Assembly: GCA_022059125.1 (NCBI GenBank)
Contig: JAEUWY010000019.1
Location: forward strand, 186,001 to 250,000
Direction: 5' to 3'
DNA from: Corynespora cassiicola
Taxonomy: Eukaryota > Ascomycota > Dothideomycetes > Pleosporales > Corynesporascaceae
DNA length: 64,000 bases
In this document: positions 57,801-64,000 of the stretch, in pieces
Numbering within the stretch: the first letter of the stretch is position 1
How the letters are laid out: each line of letters starts with the position of its first letter
Made by a program: the position numbers and the translations under genes
The notes under the pieces: model-generated
The model's database searches: none
What the model was told of the DNA's origin: nothing
Seen by the model: the letters and a program-made list of their open reading frames with translations, nothing else

Positions 57801-60800
57801 TCCGGAAGGCTTTGTATCATGGGAAGATAACTCGACTCCAAGAAGAACTTGACAACTCTGGTCATGAGAACTGGGATCCACTAGAATTTCCCGATTGGCT
57901 TCTCCTAGAGATCGACAGTAATATCATGATTCGGAAAGAGCAGATTGATGTTGCGCATGCGATCATCGCGCCAAAATCGCGAAAAAGCATGGTGTTGCAA
58001 TTGAACATGGGGAAAGGTAAGCGAACATCATCGCCATCATAAAGCAATCGCCTTCTAAAACCAGACTCACAGGAAAGACGTCCTGCATTGTCCCTATGGC
58101 AATGGCTGTTCTTGGGGATGGAAAGCAGCTTTCACGCCTCATTGTGCCAAAATCACTGCTCTTGCCGACGGCACAGATGATCCAGTCGCGATTGGGAGGT
58201 TTAGTGGGCCGAGAGATACGACACCTTCCTTTTTCTCGCCGTACTAGGCTCGAACCAGGAATTCTTCGGCTCTACACTGATCTCCATCAAGAAATGCTCC
58301 ACCATCGCGGAGTTGTTCTGAATGCGCCCGAACACGTACTATCTTACAAGCTCAGTGGTCTCCAACATCTTGCCGACTCAGAGTTAAAAATTGCACGCGA
58401 AATGATCGATTTCCAGTCATGGCTCAATTCGACTTGTCGGGATGTTTTGGATGAATCCGATGTGTCTTTGGCAGTAAAAACCCAACTGATCTATCCAAGT
58501 GGCGAGCAAGTCACTGTCGATGGACACCCACAACGATGGCAAGTAGCACAGGCTCTTCTGTCACTGGTGAAGGACTACCTTCCCGATCTCCGACGTAAAT
58601 TTCCGCGAAGCATTGAAGTGATTGAGCGAGATAAAGGATATCCAATGATATGCATTCTTCAATCAGATGTGGAGGAGGATCTGCACCGGCGAATCATCGA
58701 TGAGATCTGTACGGGAAGAACAGTCTTTCTTCGCTTCGCAGACTCCACCTCACCGAGCCACTATTCTGAAATTCGTAAGGTTCTCTCAGATGCAGGCCTC
58801 AGCACTGAGTTACTTGAAAATGTGGCTGCCTTGTTCGCCGATAAGAATACAGCATTCAAAACATTGCTTCTTGTTCGCGGCCTGTTGCGCAACCGAATCC
58901 TTCTTCTCTGCCTAAAAAAACGCTGGAATGTACAGTATGGTCTGAATCCAAAGAGAGATCCAATTGCAGTTCCTTTCGAGGCAAAGGGAGTGCCTTCCGA
59001 ACAGGCAGAATTTGGTCACCCCGATGCCGCTATTTTATTCACTTGCTTGGCTTTCTACTACTCCGGGCTCAATCCGACTCAATTCGGCGAGGCTCTTCGG
59101 CATATTTTGGCAACGCACGACCCTTCTAGTGAATACGATAGGTGGACTAGCAGCTGTAGTACTCTTCCGGAAGCTTTATACCATTGGAATGTCATCAATG
59201 TCGACGACCAAATCCAAGTTGAAGAGCTCTGGAAGCATCTCCGAGCCAGTAGGAGCGTACTCGATCACTACATGAACCACTTCGTTTTTCCAGCCCATGC
59301 CAAGCAGTTCAATATCAAGCTACAGGCTTCGGGGTGGGATCTGCCATTGTTTTCCAAAACAGAAACCAGTGACGATATAGACACAAACGCAAGGACGACT
59401 GGATTTAGCGGTACCAATGACAACAAAACGATGCTGCCACTCACAATACGACAAGATGACCTCCCAAGCTTGCACAAGACCAGCGCTGAAGTCCTCACTT
59501 ATCTTCTGCAAGAACGAAACCGAGCGTATTACCTTGCAGCTAGAGGAAGTAAGCGGCTATCAGAAAGGGGGTTCCTTGAACAGCTTAAGGAGAAGAACCT
59601 ACGTGTCCTCATTGACGCCGGGGCCTTTATTCTGGAGATGAATAACGAAGCGTTAGTGACAGCTTGGCTAGATATCGACTCTAAACCGCAGGCAGCTGTG
59701 TTCTTCGGCGCCGACAATCGAGCCTGGGTGCGATATCGCGGAATGAAGGCGCCAGTACCATTACTAGCAACTCCATTTGTCGATCATTTGGATAATTGCC
59801 TTGTTTATCTGGATGAGGCGCATACGCGCGGTATAGACTTGAAGCTACCCCAGCGAGCCTGTGGTGCACTGACACTCGCCCTCGGGCAAACCAAAGATCA
59901 TACAGTACAAGGTAAAAGATAAGCTTTTAATACACAGACTTTCTGAGCTGACATGATATACAGCTGCCATGCGGCTCCGACAACTGGCAACTACACAGTC
60001 GCTCTGCTTCTTTGCCTTTCCTGAAACTCACCAGTCCATACTCGACATTTGCAAATTAAATAGCAAAGACCGGATCGATTCATCTCACGTTGTACACTGG
60101 CTGTTAGAGCAGACATGCCGCGCGAATGAACAGCTCCAAAATCTGTACATCGCTCAGGGCGCTGACTTCTGCAATCGCACCAACGCTGAGTGGGCAAACA
60201 CAGAATTTCTCTCTGATCCCCAGGCAAAAGATGCATATGTCAAGGTGCTCCGACATGCCGAGCAGCAGACACTGGAACAACTATACGGAAGTCGCACAAA
60301 CGATAGTCAGCGCCTATTCTGTACTGAGACCAAGTTTGCGCAGATTCAGACCTTCATCAGTAAGCTCACTAACCTGCGTCGCGTTGCTGCAAATGATCCC
60401 AATACTCCGCAATCCTCTGCACTAGAGGAGGTAGAGCAAGAGCGTGAAGTAGAATTCCAAGTCGAGGAAGTGCGTGAAGTGCAACAGCCAGTGCACTACG
60501 AAGCTCACAAGTTCCCGGGCCTTCATCCTGCCATCTCTGACTTTGCTCGCACGGGCAATTTATGTGGAGGAGTTGGATATGAACATGTCTTCGATGCTGT
60601 ATCGAAAACTTCCTCAGGCCAAAAATATGGTATCACGAGTACGGGGTCACTTTTGTTTGTTTCCGTGGAATTTATGCGGACAGTCAAGATGGGTTCACAT
60701 AACTTGATGGACAATTTTTTGGTGAGCTCACTCCTTTATTTACTGGTACGAATGTTAATATCCCCCGTAGCGCCCTGTCGAATGGATCCTCTATAGCCCC

Positions 60801-61376
60801 ATCACTTCTATCGCACTCATAATCATCACCGAAGAAGCGGAACTTTTAATACCCAGACTCCGCATCCAGACATCGCCTAGCAAAGTCCACCTTCTCACAT
60901 ACTCGGCACCTGTAACGAAGAAAATGCTACATTTCAGTGGCTTAAAGTATTACGCTGTGCCTGAACTTTCGCATGGTCATGTCATCCCTCAACGTCTCAC
61001 CATCGAACTTGGTATCTTTGCGGGGCGATTGTATATGGAATTCGACGAATGTGCACCCTTAGTTGAGTATGTTGAGAACACCTCCATGAGCAAACGATCG
61101 GATGCTTCGACAACACAAACAATCAACTTCCTCTTCGAGTGGCTTTGTCTTCGTCGTAGAGGTCAAGACATTACGCACACGCCTATCGGGTACGTTTGTC
61201 AAGGCCGTCCCCTAAATAGTGGGCATGCTTTCTTCGTCGCGCGTTATGTCGATGACAAGGATCTTCTCGATTCGTGCCATAGTAACGCAACTATGAGTGC
61301 AATGCAAGAAGAGGAGGAGGACGAGGAGGACGAGGAGGATGAATGGAATTGCGTCGGTGATGATGAATTCGCGTGA
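51827..61376 (+). CDS. Giant DUF3638/DUF3645 protein, 3130 residues
   Basis: Four exons: 51827-58016, 58073-59911, 59964-60721 and 60771-61376, with introns of 56, 52 and 49 bp in matching phases. The N terminus (SLIDVFNHLVLPPKLPGGQD) fits the DUF6606 type. The first splice completes LNMGKGKTSCIVPM (about 2059-2073), the P-loop-like DUF3638 motif. FEAKGVPSEQAEFGHPD (about 2365) is DUF3645, and DEAHTRGIDLKLP (about 2643), with K-D-H-T-V-Q-A-A-M-R following across the second intron, is the helicase-like block. The C terminus is highly acidic (EEDEEDEEDEW). Such proteins occur widely in fungi and other eukaryotes; the activity is unproven, but ATP-driven or ubiquitin-linked roles have been suggested. 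Intracellular (inference). Intact here. Confidence 0.9.
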
Positions 61377-62331
61377 ACTTCACGATCCTATCTGTCTTTG
61401 TTGTGAATGGGTTCGGTCCTGCGGAGTTACTCCTTGAATTTTTATATGATAGGAAGAACCACAAGAGGGTCCAGTCCTTCATGTCTAGATATTTAGCTTC
61501 GGGGAACATACTTGTACAGCTCAGGCCCGAGGTGGACCTTTGTAACTTTGCTACCCCTGTCAACAACCTGCTAGAGCCAGACATAAACATTACTGTTTTT
61601 ACAGCGCTTGACAAATATGCTTTTGAGGATATAAATAAAATGCCTAACTTCCTGTGCTAAGAACTGGTTGTAGAGATTTCCCAATCGTGAATCGGCGGGT
61701 TTACCGCGTGCCCAAGCATGTACGATACCAGTTTGGTTGTTCTATCCTCTGCCGAAAGCAATCATCTCACAAGGACGAGAGTACATTCACTGCGTGTTTT
61801 CTGGTTTCTTCATATTCTGTTCCTCCATGCGCCGACGTGTATGGACGACGATTTCAAGAAGTTCCTCGATATCGTGTGTTATGGTGTTTCGTCAAGAATT
61901 GAGAAGCAAGGCTGTCCCGGGCCTGGGCGACGTGGCGGTCTTGTCCGATGAACATGGCCGTGTTGCGGCCAGGACTGCAGTCACATTGCCTCGTGCATTG
62001 AAGAGCAACGCTATCGATATCCTGCGAGGATGGCCTGCCACAATGGTGTTGAAGATAGCTAGTGTCCAACCCTCCCGTCGGCCAAATGCCAAGACGCTAG
62101 CGAGGGCGGTTGCCTCGTGAACTGACATCATAACAAAGCGACTCGGTTTTGCAAGGCCTCGCCCTCGACCCGCCCGCTTCCAGCTTACACCCCTTCTCAC
62201 GCCAGTCAACACCTCGCGGCCGCCGATCCGGTCGCTGCTGTCCCTGCATCTCTGCCTCCCTGTGCGCCACTCTAGTGCTGCATACTGCCGCCCGCACCTG
62301 CCCGCAGACTACATCCACCCCGCCACGCACA
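61377..62331. other. Intergenic between the giant gene and Heh/Src1
   Basis: A 95-codon frame from a GTG at 61373 has no ATG start and no family match. The rest is 3' flank and promoter. Confidence 0.4.
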
Positions 62332-64000
62332 ATGGCCGACGCGCGAGGAGAGTACTGGTACTTTGACCCAGACGTCGAAGCCACCAAAATCACCGTTCCC
62401 GAGCTCCGCAGCATCCTGCTCAAGCATGGCGTTTCGTACCCTTCATCAGCGAAAAAGGCCGTCCTCGTCGGCCTCTTCCAGGATCAGGTCCTCCCACAGG
62501 CGGCCCAGCTTCAGCGGCAGTACGCGCGGACAAAGCGGTCGACAAGAGGCATCACCGACATGCCGTCGAGCACCGACAGCACCACCAACGACGAGCCAGA
62601 CGAGGAGACGCTGCTTGCCCCGCCTGCGAGCGTGAGGCGAACGTCGCGCCGCACCACACGCGCCTCGACCGAAGAGAGCGAACACGCCGCTCCCGCCCCA
62701 GCTCCCCGCGGCAAGACACCCTCGCGCACAGTGCCGACCAAGCACTCGCGCGTGTCGGATGGCGAGGTCGAAGAGCGCCCGCCGACCCGACGCACTCGCA
62801 AAAGCGTGACGCCCGCCATCAAGGAACCCTCGCCGGAGCCCGAGGCGTGGCACCGCCAGGAAGTCGGCAGCCCATTTACGCAAGACAACCCCTTCCAGAG
62901 CGGCTCCCCCGCCCTGGCCGACCCCGCGCGCGATCGGCGGCGGCGGACCTTGAATCTCGACCACAAGGAGAAGCGCAAGAGCGACCCGTACCGCCGCAAG
63001 ACATATCAGCCCAAGTCTGAACAGCTGGATGAGGGCATCGTCGTGCCCACGCGCCGCACCTTTGACGTGAGCGTCCCGCATCCACATGACGAGCACGACG
63101 AGCACGAACACGAACATGAAGATGAACCAGACAACTACGAGCCTGGTGAAGAGTTTACAGGAGAAGAGCAGCTGGAACTCATGCGCGAGCGCGTCAAGGC
63201 AGGCGAGGTGGACATTTTGCCTCCCCGCAGACGGAAGCAGCCGTCCAAGGCGCTCGAGACACTCAAGGCCTTTTCGCTCACTCTCCTCTCCATGACTGCA
63301 GTGGTCATTTTCGGCGTCTGGCGACAGGAAAAGTACGCCGTGGGCTTTTGCGGCGTCGGCAAGCCCTCGACTGCTCTCGCCGGAGTGGACATTCCTGACT
63401 GGGCAGAGCCGCTCCTCCCGCAATGCGAGCCGTGTCCGCCGCACGCGACCTGCTACCAGGACCTCCAGGTCGAGTGCGCGCGGGACTTTGTCAAGAAAGA
63501 GCATCCATTCTGGCTTGGCGGGCTGTTTCCCCTGCCGCCAACATGCGAGCCCGACACGGAAAAGACGCGCCGGATCGGAATCGTGGCCGACCGCGGCGTG
63601 CAGATTCTCCGAAAGCAGAGAGCCGCCTACGAGTGCGGAGAGACTGATGCGCAGGGCAAGCCCGTCGAGAGCCCCGAGGTCGGCGAGGCCGAGCTCAAGC
63701 AGCAGCTGACGACGCTGAAGCGCAAGGGCATGTCGGACGAGGAGTTTGACAGCCTGTTCCAGAGCGCGGGCGTGGAAATCGAGCGCCGCGACGAGATTGT
63801 CGTCAACGCCAACGGGTAAGCACCCTTTTGCTTTTGTTATGCGCACGATTCTGACCCGGGACTGTGCTAACAGATTCCTTGCTACTCCCACAGAACCGAA
63901 CGACGCCTCACGTCAAACTCACTCGCCGAGCTCTCCCTCTCCTGCAGCATCCAGCGATCCCTCCGACAAACAGTGGAACGATATATTTGGCATCTTGTAG
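62332..64000 (+). CDS. Inner nuclear membrane protein, Heh/Src1 (Man1-Src1 family), 3' end missing
   Basis: Anchors chromatin at the inner nuclear membrane. Exon 1 (62332-63815) starts MADARGEYWYFDPDVEATK. Residues about 20-55 form the HeH/LEM-like fold (TVPELRSILLKHGVSYPSSA, then KKAVLVGLFQDQ). A long basic, S/T/P-rich nucleoplasmic linker follows. One membrane helix lies at about 311-332 (FSLTLLSMTAVVIFGVW), then the lumenal MSC (Man1-Src1 C-terminal) domain with C-x2-C-x5-C (CEPCPPHATC) and DEEFDSLFQSAGVEIERRDE. A 78-bp intron (63816-63893, gtaagc...cccacag) leads to exon 2 (from 63894), reading TERRLTSNSLAELSL and on to SLRQTVERYIWHLV, still open at the window end. Confidence 0.88.

Noticed and set aside
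61373..61660. 95-codon frame overlapping the stop of the giant gene
   Set aside because: Starts only at GTG, with no donor/acceptor joining it in phase to the preceding exon; probably 3' UTR.

Overview
The window looks like nuclear DNA of a filamentous ascomycete (Pezizomycotina, most likely a dothideomycete). Genes carry one to three GT-AG introns of about 45-115 bp. Families seen include Zn2Cys6 regulators, GH131, DUF3638 giants, Heh/Src1 and DUF7702 membrane proteins. There are no operons, ribosome binding sites, CRISPR arrays, and I recognised no tRNA or rRNA genes. Exon joins were built by hand from splice signals, reading phase and similarity between paralogs. Where I could not join exons I say so.

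Layout. 1-5.9 kb: the 3' part of 5-oxoprolinase, then a secreted carboxylesterase. 5.9-11.3 kb: AT-rich and decayed, with remnants of two gene families and short palindromic repeats. 11.3-13.3 kb: a membrane-anchored R/G/P-rich protein. 15.9-16.9 kb: a Cys-rich protein and an orphan exon. 17.7-23.2 kb: a short-chain dehydrogenase, a Zn2Cys6 regulator and a divergent NmrA-like reductase, possibly a small metabolic unit. 23.2-29.1 kb: gene-poor, with two weakly supported spliced reading frames.

29-46 kb is an accessory block. Five copies of one family (N-terminal L-P-G-E-I-R-N-x-I-Y-E motif; one copy a pseudogene) are interspersed with a collagen-like membrane protein, a DUF7702 protein, a second carboxylesterase and two SnoaL-like secreted proteins of identical length. 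47.3-49.5 kb: a GH131 glucanase and a CCCH zinc-finger gene hidden in several exons. 51.8-61.4 kb: one gene of four exons encoding a 3130-residue DUF3638/DUF3645 protein. 62.3-64.0 kb: an inner-nuclear-membrane Heh/Src1 gene cut by the window end.

Metabolic and structural genes (5-oxoprolinase, DUF3638, Heh/Src1) sit at the edges. The interior is rich in lineage-specific families, decayed copies and long intergenic stretches. The best candidates for something undescribed are the collagen-like type-II membrane protein, the M-C-x-Cys-rich family trio and the LPGEIRN cluster.
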